Shown here: in pieces, positions 7,930-17,074 of the stretch
Layout: every line of letters starts with the position of its first letter
Position numbering within the stretch: position 1 is the first letter of the stretch
Origin: an uncultured Caulobacterales bacterium
GTDB lineage: Bacteria; Pseudomonadota; Alphaproteobacteria; Caulobacterales; Caulobacteraceae
Assembly (NCBI GenBank): GCA_903840435.1
Contig: CAIMFV010000059.1
Span: 1 to 43,394, forward strand
Direction: 5' to 3'
DNA: 43,394 nucleotides
Notes under the pieces: generated by a model
Told to the model about the DNA's origin: nothing
Seen by the model: only the letters and a program-made list of their open reading frames with translations
Databases searched by the model: none
Position numbers and translations under genes: made by a program

Positions 7930-8694
7930 TCATTCTTCCACCAGGCGTGCGGTCGTTACGCCTGCGGCCTCGAGCGCCGCCATGACTTCCTGAACCGTGA
8001 GGGTTAGCTCTTCGAGGTCGCGACCGCGTATAACGAGATTGGCGCCATAGCCTTCAGCGGAGAAGAAGGGGTAGCTGCCAAGCGACAAGGTCGGATGGGC
8101 CTTGGCCACGGCTTCTAACGGGGCTGCAATCACGCCTTCACCAAAACCTTCGACCCGCACGGTGCGCGCCAGCACGACTTTTCCAGTTTTCAGCCTGTGC
8201 CCAATATCTTGCAACATACCGCGCATGATCGAGGGGACACCTGCCAGGACAAAGACATTGCCGATCTGAAAGCCCGGCGGGCCATTGACCGGATTGATGA
8301 CCTTTGATCCTCCAACCGGAATTCGCGCCATGCGTCGGCGCGCTTGATTCGGCGGCTCGCCGAACCGGGCGGTCATGGCGGCGATAATCTCGGCGTCTTC
8401 TTCCAGCGCGACTCCAAAGGCCTTGGCCACACAGTCGGCGGTGATGTCGTCATGGGTGGGACCAATCCCGCCCGTGGTCAGCACATAATCGTATCGCGTG
8501 CGTAGAGCATCGAGGGCAGCGATTATCTCGGCCTCCTCATCGCCGACAACGCGGGCCTCAGCGACGTCGACACCATAGGCGCCGAGATAGCGTGCAATGG
8601 CATTGAGGTTGGTGTCTTGGGTCCGCCCAGACAATATCTCGTCACCGATCACTAAGACCGCAGCCGTAACCACGCCCTCACCCTTGACGCCCAT
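7930..8694 (-). CDS. CinA-like molybdopterin-binding domain protein
   Basis: A 254-aa stand-alone CinA N-terminal (MoaB/Mog-like) domain protein. The fold is shown by VLVIGDEILSGRTQDTN (residues ~13-29), the loop TTGGIGPTHDD and the NGPPGF/VFVLAGVPSIM region. The C-terminal nicotinamide-nucleotide amidase domain of full-length CinA is absent, as is common in Alphaproteobacteria. The family is linked to pyridine-nucleotide repair (ADP-ribose or NMN hydrolysis), but activity of this short form is uncertain. The ATG at 8694 has GAGGAAG upstream. It heads a minus-strand operon with tesB and is divergent from sfsA across 81 bp. Confidence 0.88.
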   Translation of the reverse strand: MGVKGEGVVTAAVLVIGDEILSGRTQDTNLNAIARYLGAYGVDVAEARVVGDEEAEIIAALDALRTRYDYVLTTGGIGPTHDDITADCVAKAFGVALEEDAEIIAAMTARFGEPPNQARRRMARIPVGGSKVINPVNGPPGFQIGNVFVLAGVPSIMRGMLQDIGHRLKTGKVVLARTVRVEGFGEGVIAAPLEAVAKAHPTLSLGSYPFFSAEGYGANLVIRGRDLEELTLTVQEVMAALEAAGVTTARLVEE

Positions 8695-8775
8695 GCTGGT
8701 TCACTTCCTCAATTCAACTGATGAGACGCCGTCGGCGCACCGCCTCAGATGGACCGCTTAAACACGTAGGACAAG

Positions 8776-9519
8776 ATGCAGTTTGACCCGCCGTTGATCG
8801 AAGCGCGTCTTGTGAGGCGCTACAAACGTTTCTTGGCCGATGTTGAGATCGAGGGTCAAGGCGTGGTCGTCGCCCATTGCCCAAATCCAGGACGGATGAC
8901 CGGACTGGACGCGACAGACACCCGCGTCTGGGTCTCCCGAGCCGGACGCCTGGATCGCAAACTGGCCTTTACGCTCGAATATGTCGAGGCCAACGGCCAG
9001 ATGACCGGGGTCAATACCCACCGCGCCAATAGCCTGGCCCGCGAGGCGCTGGCCTTGGGTCGGATTGAGGCCTTAGGCGCCTATGACGAGGTGCGGGCAG
9101 AGGTGGCTTATCACGAAAAAAGCCGAGTGGATTTTCGCCTGTCCGCAGCGGGCGCGCCACCTTTGTGGCTTGAAGTGAAGAGCGTGACCCTGTCGCGCCA
9201 AAGCGGCCTGGCCGAATTTCCAGATACGCCGTCTGAGCGCGCCGCACGGCATGTGGAGGCCTTGAGCGCCATGATTGCCAAGGGAGACCGCGCGGCGATC
9301 TTGTTCGTGGTGCAAAGGTCAGACTGCAGTGCTTTCCGCCTCGCCGGCGACATTGATCCCAGCTTCGCGCGGGCCATAAGATCAGCAAGACACAGCGGTC
9401 TTGAAATCTATGCTCTCAGTGTTGAGGCGTCACCCGAGCGGGCGGAGATCGGCCCCGCGCTTCGCGTCGCGGCTTCAGACGATGGTGATCTAGAATTCGG
9501 TCCAGTCTTCAGCGTCTGA
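8776..9519 (+). CDS. sfsA: SfsA family DNA-binding/nuclease-like protein
   Basis: A 247-aa cytoplasmic protein. SfsA was named for sugar-fermentation stimulation in E. coli and is now described as a DNA-binding, nuclease-like fold. Family hallmarks: [14 protein letters not shown] near the N-terminus, [26 protein letters not shown] and the nuclease-like core SRVDFRL...[10 protein letters not shown] followed by [16 protein letters not shown]. The ATG is preceded by AGGA. Its last 30 bp overlap the 3' end of the chemoreceptor gene on the other strand. Confidence 0.93.
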   Translation: MQFDPPLIEARLVRRYKRFLADVEIEGQGVVVAHCPNPGRMTGLDATDTRVWVSRAGRLDRKLAFTLEYVEANGQMTGVNTHRANSLAREALALGRIEALGAYDEVRAEVAYHEKSRVDFRLSAAGAPPLWLEVKSVTLSRQSGLAEFPDTPSERAARHVEALSAMIAKGDRAAILFVVQRSDCSAFRLAGDIDPSFARAIRSARHSGLEIYALSVEASPERAEIGPALRVAASDDGDLEFGPVFSV

Positions 9520-11508
9520 GGATGGGGAGGCCTTGAGGACGGTATTGCCGACAATTCTCGCCGGAGCGGGACGCGGTTGGGGCGCGGGCTCGGGGCTTTG
9601 TTCAGGTGCTGCCGTCGGGCTTTCGACGGGGGCAGAGGCGCGCAGGGCTGGCCGGGCCGGGGCGCGGCTTGCGGTGCGGGCCCGATTTCCGGTCAAGGTG
9701 GCCACCCGGTCTCCGAGTGAAAACTTGCCGACCAACTCCATCAGATCCGAAGCATCGCGGGCCAGTGCGTGGCTGGCGGCGGTCGCCTCCTCCACCATGG
9801 CAGCGTTTTGTTGCGTGACCTGATCCATCTGATTGACGGCGGTATTGACCTCGTGCAGGCCGGTTGACTGTTCTTGCGCCGAAGACGCGATCTCGCTGAC
9901 CAGACCGGTGATCTCGGCGACCTTGGTGACAATGCCCTCCAAGGCTTTGCCCGTGGTATCGACCAGTCCAACCCCGGCTTCCACCTGCCGGGTGGAGGCA
10001 GAAATCAGAGTCTTGATCTCTTTGGCGGCTTCAGCGGAGCGTTGGGCCAAGGCGCGGACTTCGGAAGCCACCACGGCAAAGCCACGACCGGCTTCACCGG
10101 CGCGTGCCGCTTCAACACCGGCATTGAGCGCCAGTAGATTGGTCTGGAAGGCAATTTCGTCGATGACGCCGATGATTTGGCTGATTTGCCGCGCCGACGA
10201 TTCAATTTCGCTCATGGCGGCAACGGCATCACGCACCACTTCCCCAGACCGTTGCGCATCGGCCTTAGCGGCTTGGACCACGCGCGCCGCTTGGCCAGCA
10301 CCTTCGGCGGTCCGACGCACCGTCGCGGTGATCTCGTCAAGGGCGGCGGCGGTTTCTTCCAGCGAGGCGGCCTGTTGCTCGGTGCGGCGGGACAGATCGT
10401 CGGAAGCTGAAGTGATTTCGCCTGAGCCTGAACGAATACCGTTGGCGGTGGCTGCAACCTGGGCAATCGCGTCTTGCATCCGCTCCATGGCGGCGTTGAA
10501 ATCCGACCTAAGTCCTTCATATTCAGACGGAAAGGCGTTTTTCAACCGATAGGCGAGGTCGCCTTCGGACAGGCGCCCAAGGCCCTCACCCAGTTCCTGC
10601 ACCACGGCGGCTTGGCGTTCGGAAATCTCGCTCGATTGCAGGGCATTTTTACGGCGCTCTTCTTCTGCGGCACGGGTGGCCTCGGTCGCCTCGCGTTCCG
10701 CCCGCACCTTTTCGACGGCATTGGTTCGAAACACCTGGACGGCTTGAGCCATGGTGCCGATTTCGTCCTTGCGCTCCTGACCGATCACATCAACGGCTGT
10801 ATCGCCATTCGCCAAGCGGCGCATGGTATCTGACAAGCGAACAAGCGGACCCGACACCATGGTGGAGGAGATCCAGAAGGACGCAAATAAGCCGCCCACC
10901 AGGGACCCAGCGCCCATCAGCACCATGGTCGCTACAGCAGCGGTCGCTTCGGTATGCAGTTTTGCCGTGGTTTCAGATTGCTCTTTTTCCAGCGCTTGAT
11001 TGCGCTTGGACAGGGTACTGGTGAAGCTCAGCAGGCGGTCATCGACGGTCGAAAGCTTATCGAGCGCCTCCGCTTGCTTTTCCTGCATGCCAAGCTCGAG
11101 GGCATCATGGGCCATGGTGGCGATTTCGCCATAGGCGGTCTCAAACTTGTCATAGGTCTCAGAATTGGCCGGATCGACATTCTTGGCGCTTTGCAGCTGG
11201 ACCTCACCCTTCTTCTGGGTTTTCTCAAAGTCCGCCTCAGTTTCAGCGCACACCGACGCGCCATCACCGAGGCATTTCACCGCCACGGTGCGATAGGCGT
11301 CAATGACTAAGGAGTCTGCGATCCGATTGGTGCGGATCATATTTTCAGTTGCCGGGATTTCGTGCCCGACAAGCTTGTCATATTTTGCCGAAGACTGAGA
11401 TAGCTCGAAAACGCCTAGCCCGATGCAAAGCGCGAATGCAGCCGACGCCACTAGGATGGGCGCCATTGACTTGTGCGCAACCTTCATATTGTCGAGCAAT
11501 TTCATCAT
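9490..11508 (-). CDS. Methyl-accepting chemotaxis protein with two HAMP domains
   Basis: A 672-aa inner-membrane chemoreceptor. TM1 covers about residues 16-35. The periplasmic sensor (~36-188) is helical, of four-helix-bundle type, and contains two Cys (KCL and SVC). TM2 covers ~189-213. HAMP domains lie at ~214-266 and ~303-352, joined by a charged coiled coil. The signalling domain spans ~360-590 with the conserved tip [20 protein letters not shown] Pro/Ala linker leads to the C-terminal EDWTEF, resembling the tail pentapeptides that tether CheR/CheB. The ATG at 11508 has GAGG 7-8 nt upstream. No che genes are nearby, so it is an orphan receptor; the ligand is unknown. Its 3' end overlaps sfsA by 30 bp. 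Confidence 0.94.
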   Translation of the reverse strand: MMKLLDNMKVAHKSMAPILVASAAFALCIGLGVFELSQSSAKYDKLVGHEIPATENMIRTNRIADSLVIDAYRTVAVKCLGDGASVCAETEADFEKTQKKGEVQLQSAKNVDPANSETYDKFETAYGEIATMAHDALELGMQEKQAEALDKLSTVDDRLLSFTSTLSKRNQALEKEQSETTAKLHTEATAAVATMVLMGAGSLVGGLFASFWISSTMVSGPLVRLSDTMRRLANGDTAVDVIGQERKDEIGTMAQAVQVFRTNAVEKVRAEREATEATRAAEEERRKNALQSSEISERQAAVVQELGEGLGRLSEGDLAYRLKNAFPSEYEGLRSDFNAAMERMQDAIAQVAATANGIRSGSGEITSASDDLSRRTEQQAASLEETAAALDEITATVRRTAEGAGQAARVVQAAKADAQRSGEVVRDAVAAMSEIESSARQISQIIGVIDEIAFQTNLLALNAGVEAARAGEAGRGFAVVASEVRALAQRSAEAAKEIKTLISASTRQVEAGVGLVDTTGKALEGIVTKVAEITGLVSEIASSAQEQSTGLHEVNTAVNQMDQVTQQNAAMVEEATAASHALARDASDLMELVGKFSLGDRVATLTGNRARTASRAPARPALRASAPVESPTAAPEQSPEPAPQPRPAPARIVGNTVLKASPSSDAEDWTEF

Positions 11509-11769
11509 CGGGAGGGCCTCGTTTACCTTAAGTCGCCATCCTCGGTGGAAATTCTAAAAAAAATCATAAAAAAAGTTGACACTAATTTACATTGCGGTTG
11601 GAAAATTGACCTTGATTACTACCTCACCAAAACCCAGTTTCTCACAATTCGCCCCAGCGGCGCCCAAGGCCCCTTGTGATTTCTCCAAAAGTGAAACGCG
11701 CACGGTTGAGCCTTTCGTCATGGGCATTTGGCGACTATAGTTGCGCGGGAATGTTTCAAAGGCTTGGCG

Positions 11770-12588
11770 ATGACCGACCTCCTCGATATGCCCGTTCGCG
11801 AAGCCGCACCCAAGTTGCATAGCGCGGACGATTTCGCCGGTATGCGCAAGGCGGGTCGCCTCGCGGCGGAGTGCTTGGACATGCTGACCGACCATGTGCG
11901 TCCTGGCGTCACCACCGAGGCGCTCGACGATTTGGCGCGCAGCTTTGTGTTGGATCACGGCGCCCTGCCCGCTTGCCTGTTTTATCGCGGCTATCGTCAC
12001 ACCGTTTGCACCTCGATCAACCACGTTGTCTGCCATGGCATTCCCGGGCCGCGTGCCTTGCGTGAGGGCGATATTGTCAATATCGACGTGACGGTGATTG
12101 TCGACGGCTGGCACGGTGACACAAGCCGCATGTACGGCGCAGGCCCCGTCTCGCCACGCGCGAAACGCCTCGTCGATATTACCTATGAATCGCTCAATCG
12201 CGCGCTCGCCATCGTCAAACCGGGTGCGACGGTTGGTGACATCGGCCACATCATTCAAACCTATGTCGAGGCCAATCGCTGTTCAGTGGTGCAGGACTTT
12301 TGTGGCCACGGTGTCGGACGGGTTTTCCACGACAGTCCCAATATTCTCCACTATGGCCGACCGGGGACAGGCCAAGTCCTGAAGCCTGGAATGTTCTTTA
12401 CCATCGAACCGATGGTCAATCTGGGTCGGAAGGACGTCAAGGTGTTGTCCGATGGGTGGACGGCGGTGACACGTGACAAGTCGCTTTCGGCCCAATGCGA
12501 ACATTCGATTGGCGTCACCGAAACCGGCGTCGAGGTATTCACAGCCTCTCCCATGGGCCTGTTCCAGCCTGAAATTCTCTCGGCCTAG
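11770..12588 (+). CDS. map: Type I methionine aminopeptidase
   Basis: Removes the initiator methionine from nascent proteins in the cytoplasm. At 272 aa it has the size of type I enzymes. Metal-binding and catalytic residues are visible: the His of CHGIPGPR, Asp in NIDVTVIVDGWHGDTSRMY, the His of GHGVGRVFHD, Glu in FTIEPM and Glu in QCEHSIGV. The ATG at 11770 is preferred (AAGG 7 nt upstream, and MTDLL fits the family); an upstream in-frame ATG at 11728 gives a poorly placed extension. It is followed by radC after about 100 bp. It is divergent from the chemoreceptor across a 261-bp region in which I see no strong promoter. Confidence 0.95.
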   Translation: MTDLLDMPVREAAPKLHSADDFAGMRKAGRLAAECLDMLTDHVRPGVTTEALDDLARSFVLDHGALPACLFYRGYRHTVCTSINHVVCHGIPGPRALREGDIVNIDVTVIVDGWHGDTSRMYGAGPVSPRAKRLVDITYESLNRALAIVKPGATVGDIGHIIQTYVEANRCSVVQDFCGHGVGRVFHDSPNILHYGRPGTGQVLKPGMFFTIEPMVNLGRKDVKVLSDGWTAVTRDKSLSAQCEHSIGVTETGVEVFTASPMGLFQPEILSA

Positions 12589-12612
12589 CCCTTTGGCAAC
12601 CGGCACTTACAG

Positions 12613-12638
12613 TTATGTTATTGAATATTATAACATAA
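12613..12638. promoter_or_regulatory. AT-rich perfect inverted repeat between map and radC
   Basis: TTATGTTAT (12613-12621), an 8-nt spacer, then ATAACATAA (12630-12638): a perfect 9-bp inverted repeat in an otherwise GC-rich region. It lies 25 bp after the map stop and about 50 bp before radC. It could be an operator for radC. It is not a typical terminator, because the stem is AT-rich and no immediate T-run follows. Confidence 0.45.
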
Positions 12639-12689
12639 TTCCGCTTTCTATTTGATTTTTCGCCAGACTCCGGCTTGATTAGGCGAGTC

Positions 12690-13403
12690 ATGCGAGACGC
12701 GCCCCAAAGTTCCGCAAAGCTTACCCCTGAAGGCGCTCCCCATACCGGGCACCGAGATCGGTTGCGCGCCCGCGCCCGCGAAGGTGGCCTTGGCGCCTTG
12801 CCGGACTATGAACTGCTCGAGCTTTATCTGTTTCGCAGCTTGCCGCGCGCCGATGTGAAGCCTTTGGCCAAGGCGCTGCTCGCAAGGTTCGGGTCCTTAC
12901 AGGCGGTAATAGCGGCGCCGGAGGCTGATCTTTGCGGCTGTCCCGGCATGGGCGCTGCAACGGCGCTGGACCTCAAACTGGCGCATGAGTTTGCCCTGCG
13001 GGCTGCGCGCGCTGAGACCCATCACCGCACGGTCATCTCGTCGTGGAGCGCGCTCCTTTCCTATGTGCGGGTCGCTTTGGCCCACGAACCGCGCGAGCAG
13101 TTTCGCGTCATCTTCTTGGACCGCAAAAACCAAATGATCCGCGATGAACTGATGGGGCAAGGCACGGTCGACCATGCGCCGGTCTATCCGCGAGAAATCA
13201 TGCGCCGGGCCTTAGAGCTTTCGTCCTCGGCGGTGATCTTGGTGCATAATCACCCTTCAGGCGATCCAACGCCCTCGCCCGCCGATATCGAAATGACGCG
13301 ACAAATCATCGAGGCAGGGCGGCCCTTGAATATCCTTGTGCATGACCACTTGGTCGTCGGCCGCCAAGGCGTCGCAAGCTTCAAAGCACTGGGCTTGATG
13401 TAA
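12690..13403 (+). CDS. radC: RadC family JAMM/MPN-domain protein
   Basis: A 237-aa protein of the RadC family. The name comes from an old DNA-repair assignment that has been withdrawn in E. coli, and the true role is unclear. The N-terminal part has a helix-hairpin-helix region (LLARFGSLQAVIAAPEADLCGCPGMG). The C-terminal JAMM metalloprotease-like domain carries HNHPSGDPTPSPAD, with the zinc-ligand pattern HxH-x7-D. The ATG at 12690 has AGG 6 nt upstream; a TTG at 12675 is also in frame. Convergent with nadC, with only 8 bp between stops. Confidence 0.92.
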   Translation: MRDAPQSSAKLTPEGAPHTGHRDRLRARAREGGLGALPDYELLELYLFRSLPRADVKPLAKALLARFGSLQAVIAAPEADLCGCPGMGAATALDLKLAHEFALRAARAETHHRTVISSWSALLSYVRVALAHEPREQFRVIFLDRKNQMIRDELMGQGTVDHAPVYPREIMRRALELSSSAVILVHNHPSGDPTPSPADIEMTRQIIEAGRPLNILVHDHLVVGRQGVASFKALGLM

Positions 13404-13411
13404 GCTGCGGC

Positions 13412-14251
13412 TCAGACCGCATCTAGGCCAAGATCAAGCACCGGGGCGGAATGGGTTAGCGCGCCTACGCTGATGGCCGAAACGCCAGTTTCGGCAATGG
13501 CTCGGACAGTTTCAAGCCTAACCCCGCCCGACGCCTCCAGACGGACCCGACCCGCCGCCCGGACCACCGCCGCGCGGAGGGCCTCCAGCGGAAAATTATC
13601 CAGCATGATGACGTCAGGCCCAAGCGCCAGCGCCACGTCAAACTGGTCGAGCGTATCCACCTCGATCTCGATCGGCGTCAAATGTCCCGCCACTTCGCGC
13701 GCTAAACGCATGGCCTGCGCCACACCGCCGCAAGCCGCGATGTGGTTGTCCTTGATCAGAATAGCATCGTCCAAGCCGAACCGATGATTAACCCCACCCC
13801 CACACCGTACCGCCGCCTTCTCTAGGCTGCGAAGGCCAGGCGTTGTCTTTCGGGTATCGACAATGATTGCCCCGGTGCCCGCCACCTCGCGCACATAGGC
13901 AGCCGTTAAGGTCGCAATGCCCGACAGGCGTCCCATCAGGTTCAGGGCTGTGCGTTCCGCTGACAGCAAAGCGCGCGCATCGGCCTCGATCCGCGCCACG
14001 GGCTCGCCAGCAACAACCGCATCGCCATCAATCTTGGTAGCGAGAAAATGGGCGCTGGGGTCGAGCATTTGCACGGCCAGCCGCGCGCAGGCGAGCCCCG
14101 CAATCCGGCCCTCGGCGCGAGAGGCAATCTGGGCAGTGAGGCGTTGACCCAGCGGGATCAGGCTCGCCGTCAAGTCCCCGCCCCGTCCGAGGTCTTCCAA
14201 CAGCGCCGCCTCAACGATGGGGCGCACCATGACGTCTGGCAAAATGCCCAC
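13412..14251 (-). CDS. nadC: Nicotinate-nucleotide pyrophosphorylase (carboxylating)
   Basis: Quinolinate phosphoribosyltransferase: quinolinate plus PRPP gives nicotinate mononucleotide, CO2 and PPi, the third step of de novo NAD synthesis. 279 aa, normal length. Visible landmarks are EDLGRGGDLTASLIP near the N-terminus, RTALNLMGRLSGIAT, DTRKTTPGLRSLEKAAVRCGG, LIKDNHI, IEIEVDTLDQ, VIMLDNFPLE and the C-terminal SGGVRLETV...SVGALTHSA phosphate-binding loop. The start is GTG at 14251, directly after the nadB TAG; the Shine-Dalgarno GGAGG lies inside the end of nadB, so translation is coupled. Last gene of the nadABC operon. Confidence 0.96.
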   Translation of the reverse strand: MGILPDVMVRPIVEAALLEDLGRGGDLTASLIPLGQRLTAQIASRAEGRIAGLACARLAVQMLDPSAHFLATKIDGDAVVAGEPVARIEADARALLSAERTALNLMGRLSGIATLTAAYVREVAGTGAIIVDTRKTTPGLRSLEKAAVRCGGGVNHRFGLDDAILIKDNHIAACGGVAQAMRLAREVAGHLTPIEIEVDTLDQFDVALALGPDVIMLDNFPLEALRAAVVRAAGRVRLEASGGVRLETVRAIAETGVSAISVGALTHSAPVLDLGLDAV

Positions 14252-15799
14252 CTAGGCCTCCATGGGCGCAAAGGCCGCGGTTCGCGTCGGAAGGGTCATG
14301 CGGGTCGAGCGCGCCTGGGCATGGGGTTGCGGATGGTCGCGGCGGAAATGCGCGCCTCGGCTCTCGGTCCGTGCCAGGGCAGCCGCCACGATCAGCCGCG
14401 CCGCCGCCAAGATCGGCCCCTGCCCGTGCAATTCTTCCAGCTCACTGATTACCACCAATGCTCGTTCGAGCCCGGCGGCATCGCGCTGGACACCGACCTC
14501 GCGGCTCATCGTGTTGCGCAACTTCTGCAGGTCCTGATCTGGCAGATCGGGAAAAGGCGCCAAGGTTTCGGTGGCAATGTCGCCAAACCCAATTGGGTGC
14601 GTGTCTCGCGACGCCGCAAGGCCCGCGCGATGACCAAAGACTGCCGCTTCCAACAGGGAATTTGATGCAAGGCGGTTCGCGCCGTGCACGCCGACGGCGG
14701 CGCACTCCCCCGCCGCATAGAGGCCAGGACGTGTGGTCGCACCTTGGGCGTCCGTCTCCACCCCGCCCATGTGATAGTGGACGGCTGGCGCGACGGGGAT
14801 GAGCGAAATCCTGGGGTCCAGTCCCTCGGCCATACAGGCCGCGAAGACCGTCGGAAACTGGGTCGGGAAGTCAGCGCCAATCGCGGTTCGCGCATCCAGA
14901 AAAGCACGCTGGCCCGACTGCATTAAGCGATGCAGGCGGCGCGCCACCACATCGCGCGGGTGAAGATCGCCATCGGCAAACAGCGGTACGCCAGACGCGT
15001 CCACCAGCCTTGCCCCTTCTCCCCGAAGCGCCTCCGACGCCAGGGGCGCCGGATCGCGGCCAAAGGCCATGGCTGTGGGATGAAATTGGACAAATTCCGG
15101 ATCACGAATCTGGGCGCCCGCCAAGGCGGCCATGCCGAGGCCTTCGCCGCGCACTTCAGCTGGCGTTGTGGTGCAGGCAAACAGCCCGCCAATACCGCCA
15201 GTGGCCAAGACCACCGCCGATGCAAGCACGACGACCGGGCCGTGACCCCTATCGATCACCGCTCCACACACCCGCCCATGCTGGGTTTGAACCAAGCGCC
15301 TAAGCCTAGCCCCTTCCCAGATCGTGACGTGGCTTGCGGCTCTGAGGGCAGAGATGGCGGCAGCCATAATCGCGCGACCAGCTTGATCCCCCTTCACCCG
15401 CGCCACCCGCGCGCGACTATGGGCGGCTTCGAGGCCTTGCACGAAGGCGCCGTCCGGACCCCGGTCAAACGGTACGCCAAGATCAACTAAACGTTGCAGC
15501 GCTTGTGGGCCTTCGCGGGCGAGCAAGGCAACGCGGTCAAGATCGCAGAGCCCTGCGCCAACCTTGACAGTATCCTCAGCGTGGCGGTCTGGACTATCAT
15601 CCGGTCCTTTCGCCACGGCGACACCGCCCTGGGCCCAGGCTGAGGATGCGCCGTCGCCCAAATGCGTCGGGCTGATCAGCAAGACGCGGGTCGGCGCGGC
15701 GGCCAGCGCTGCGGAAATACCAGCCAGCCCGCCCCCAATGACCAACACCCCGTCAACCGTGTGACGTCGAAAAGACGTCTTTGGGATTAGCGACGCCAT
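14252..15799 (-). CDS. nadB: L-aspartate oxidase
   Basis: A flavoprotein that oxidises L-aspartate to iminoaspartate, the substrate of NadA. 515 aa, normal for the succinate dehydrogenase/fumarate reductase flavoprotein family. The N-terminal FAD dinucleotide-binding motif is VLVIGGGLAGISAALAA (residues ~19-35), followed by SSAWAQGGVAVA. Active-site regions include EFVQFHPTA, GEGARLVDASG, HYHMGGVETD and GECAAVGVHGANRLASNSLLEA. The start lies 10 bp after the nadA stop; its Shine-Dalgarno is weak, suggesting coupling to nadA. Confidence 0.96.
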   Translation of the reverse strand: MASLIPKTSFRRHTVDGVLVIGGGLAGISAALAAAPTRVLLISPTHLGDGASSAWAQGGVAVAKGPDDSPDRHAEDTVKVGAGLCDLDRVALLAREGPQALQRLVDLGVPFDRGPDGAFVQGLEAAHSRARVARVKGDQAGRAIMAAAISALRAASHVTIWEGARLRRLVQTQHGRVCGAVIDRGHGPVVVLASAVVLATGGIGGLFACTTTPAEVRGEGLGMAALAGAQIRDPEFVQFHPTAMAFGRDPAPLASEALRGEGARLVDASGVPLFADGDLHPRDVVARRLHRLMQSGQRAFLDARTAIGADFPTQFPTVFAACMAEGLDPRISLIPVAPAVHYHMGGVETDAQGATTRPGLYAAGECAAVGVHGANRLASNSLLEAAVFGHRAGLAASRDTHPIGFGDIATETLAPFPDLPDQDLQKLRNTMSREVGVQRDAAGLERALVVISELEELHGQGPILAAARLIVAAALARTESRGAHFRRDHPQPHAQARSTRMTLPTRTAAFAPMEA

Positions 15800-15809
15800 C
15801 TCTGCACGC

Positions 15810-16928
15810 TTAAACCAGTTCCACGGCGACCGGCCTTTGGGCCCGCACCAGGTCGTAGCGGGCCGGGACCGCGGGCGGAGGCAGGTCGATCATCCGCTGC
15901 ACGGCTTGGCGGGCCAAGGCGCTGACCGCATCGGGCACGTCAACCTCGAAGCGGTCATAAACGAGGCTCTCATAGATGGACTGCAGCGATATCTTCTTCA
16001 TATGCGGACACAGGTTGCACGGGCGGATGAACTCAACGCCCGGCGTTTCGATGGCCACATTGTCGGCCATGGAGCACTCGGTGATCAGCATCACCTGTTT
16101 CGGGCGTTTGGTCTGGACATAGTCAACCATGGCCGCTGTCGAGCCGGTAAAGTGGCTGACCGCAACCACCTCCTCTGAGCATTCGGGGTGGGCCAGAACG
16201 TGCGCCCCCGGATAGGCCTCGCGCATTTCCACAATGTCGGCAGCGCTGAACTGCTCGTGCACCTCGCAGCGCCCCTGCCAGGCGATGATTTTGATGTCCG
16301 TTTGCCGGGCGACATTGCGCGCCAGATATTCATCGGGCAGCAAAAGCACCTGATCGGTTCCAAAGGCCTTGGCGGCCGCCTCGACCACTTGCACAGCATT
16401 GGCCGAGGTGCAGCAAATATCGGTCTCAGCCTTCACTGCCGCGGTCGTATTGACATAGGTGACCACGGGAACGCCAGGATAGCGCGCCTTTAGACGTCGC
16501 ACATCTTCGGCTGTGATGGACGAGGCGAGACTACAGCCCGCCGTCAGGTCAGGAATAAGGACGGTCTTTTCGGGGCAGAGCACCTTTGACGTCTCAGCCA
16601 TGAAGTGAACGCCAGCCTGGACAATGCGCGTAGCCTGCGCACGTGCCGCCTCCCGGGCGAGCCCTAGACTGTCGCCGACAAAGTCGCCGACGCCATGGAA
16701 AATATCCGGCGTCATATAGTTGTGCGCCAAAATAACGGCGTCCTTTTGCCGCTTCAGGCGGTTGATCTCGACGATCAGGGGGGCCTGCACCCGCCACTCC
16801 AGCGGTGTGATGCGGTCCTTGACCCGCTCCCAAAGCGCCGCCGTCTCTTTTTCGACGGCAGGGGTAAAGGCGGGCAGCGGCGCTCCGGCATTGCGGGCTT
16901 GCGGGTCGCTATAAAATCCATCCGGCAT
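15810..16928 (-). CDS. nadA: Quinolinate synthase
   Basis: Condenses iminoaspartate with dihydroxyacetone phosphate to give quinolinate, using a [4Fe-4S] cluster. 372 aa. The three likely cluster ligands by comparison with the family are Cys132 (AGCSLASS), Cys220 (WQGRCEVHEQF) and Cys306 (CNLCPHMK). Other conserved segments are LAHNYMTPDI, GDSLGLAREAA, YVNTTAAVKAE and SHFTGSTAAMVDYV. The ATG at 16928 is preceded by a strong GGAGG. First gene of the nadA-nadB-nadC operon, with a TATAAT and two palindromic operators just upstream. Confidence 0.96.
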   Translation of the reverse strand: MPDGFYSDPQARNAGAPLPAFTPAVEKETAALWERVKDRITPLEWRVQAPLIVEINRLKRQKDAVILAHNYMTPDIFHGVGDFVGDSLGLAREAARAQATRIVQAGVHFMAETSKVLCPEKTVLIPDLTAGCSLASSITAEDVRRLKARYPGVPVVTYVNTTAAVKAETDICCTSANAVQVVEAAAKAFGTDQVLLLPDEYLARNVARQTDIKIIAWQGRCEVHEQFSAADIVEMREAYPGAHVLAHPECSEEVVAVSHFTGSTAAMVDYVQTKRPKQVMLITECSMADNVAIETPGVEFIRPCNLCPHMKKISLQSIYESLVYDRFEVDVPDAVSALARQAVQRMIDLPPPAVPARYDLVRAQRPVAVELV

Positions 16929-16938
16929 TGCCGCCTCC

Positions 16939-16959
16939 TTATGCTCAGGATGAGCATTA
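16939..16959 (-). promoter_or_regulatory. NadQ-like operator 1 of nadABC
   Basis: TTATGCT, seven bases (CAGGATG), then AGCATTA: an inverted repeat with one mismatch, whose core ATGCTC-N5-GAGCAT is perfect. It lies between the nadA Shine-Dalgarno and the candidate -10 and overlaps that -10, so a bound protein would block transcription. The arrangement matches alphaproteobacterial nad operons controlled by the repressor NadQ; which protein binds here is inferred. Confidence 0.7.
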
Positions 16960-16961
16960 TA
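16956..16961 (-). promoter_or_regulatory. Candidate -10 element of nadABC
   Basis: A perfect TATAAT on the minus strand, about 30 nt upstream of the nadA start and overlapping operator 1. No good -35 hexamer is seen 17 nt upstream, which is common for GC-rich Alphaproteobacteria. Confidence 0.55.
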
Positions 16962-17004
16962 GAGTTATAGAAAAACGCCAGGGGACGGGCCCCAGGCGGC
17001 CAAC

Positions 17005-17025
17005 TTATGCTAGAGTTGAGCATAA
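17005..17025 (-). promoter_or_regulatory. NadQ-like operator 2 of nadABC
   Basis: TTATGCT, seven bases (AGAGTTG), then AGCATAA: a perfect 7-bp inverted repeat of the same type as operator 1. The centres are 66 bp apart, about six helical turns, which would place two bound dimers on the same face of the DNA and could allow looping or cooperative repression. Confidence 0.7.
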
Positions 17026-17074
17026 GCTAGGTAAGATATAGACGCCTCGCAGGGGTTTCGCAAGCCAGCCGCAG

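Noticed and set aside
11587-12258. Long minus-strand frame (223 aa) opposite map
   Set aside because: Antisense shadow of a well-supported methionine aminopeptidase; no recognisable domain.
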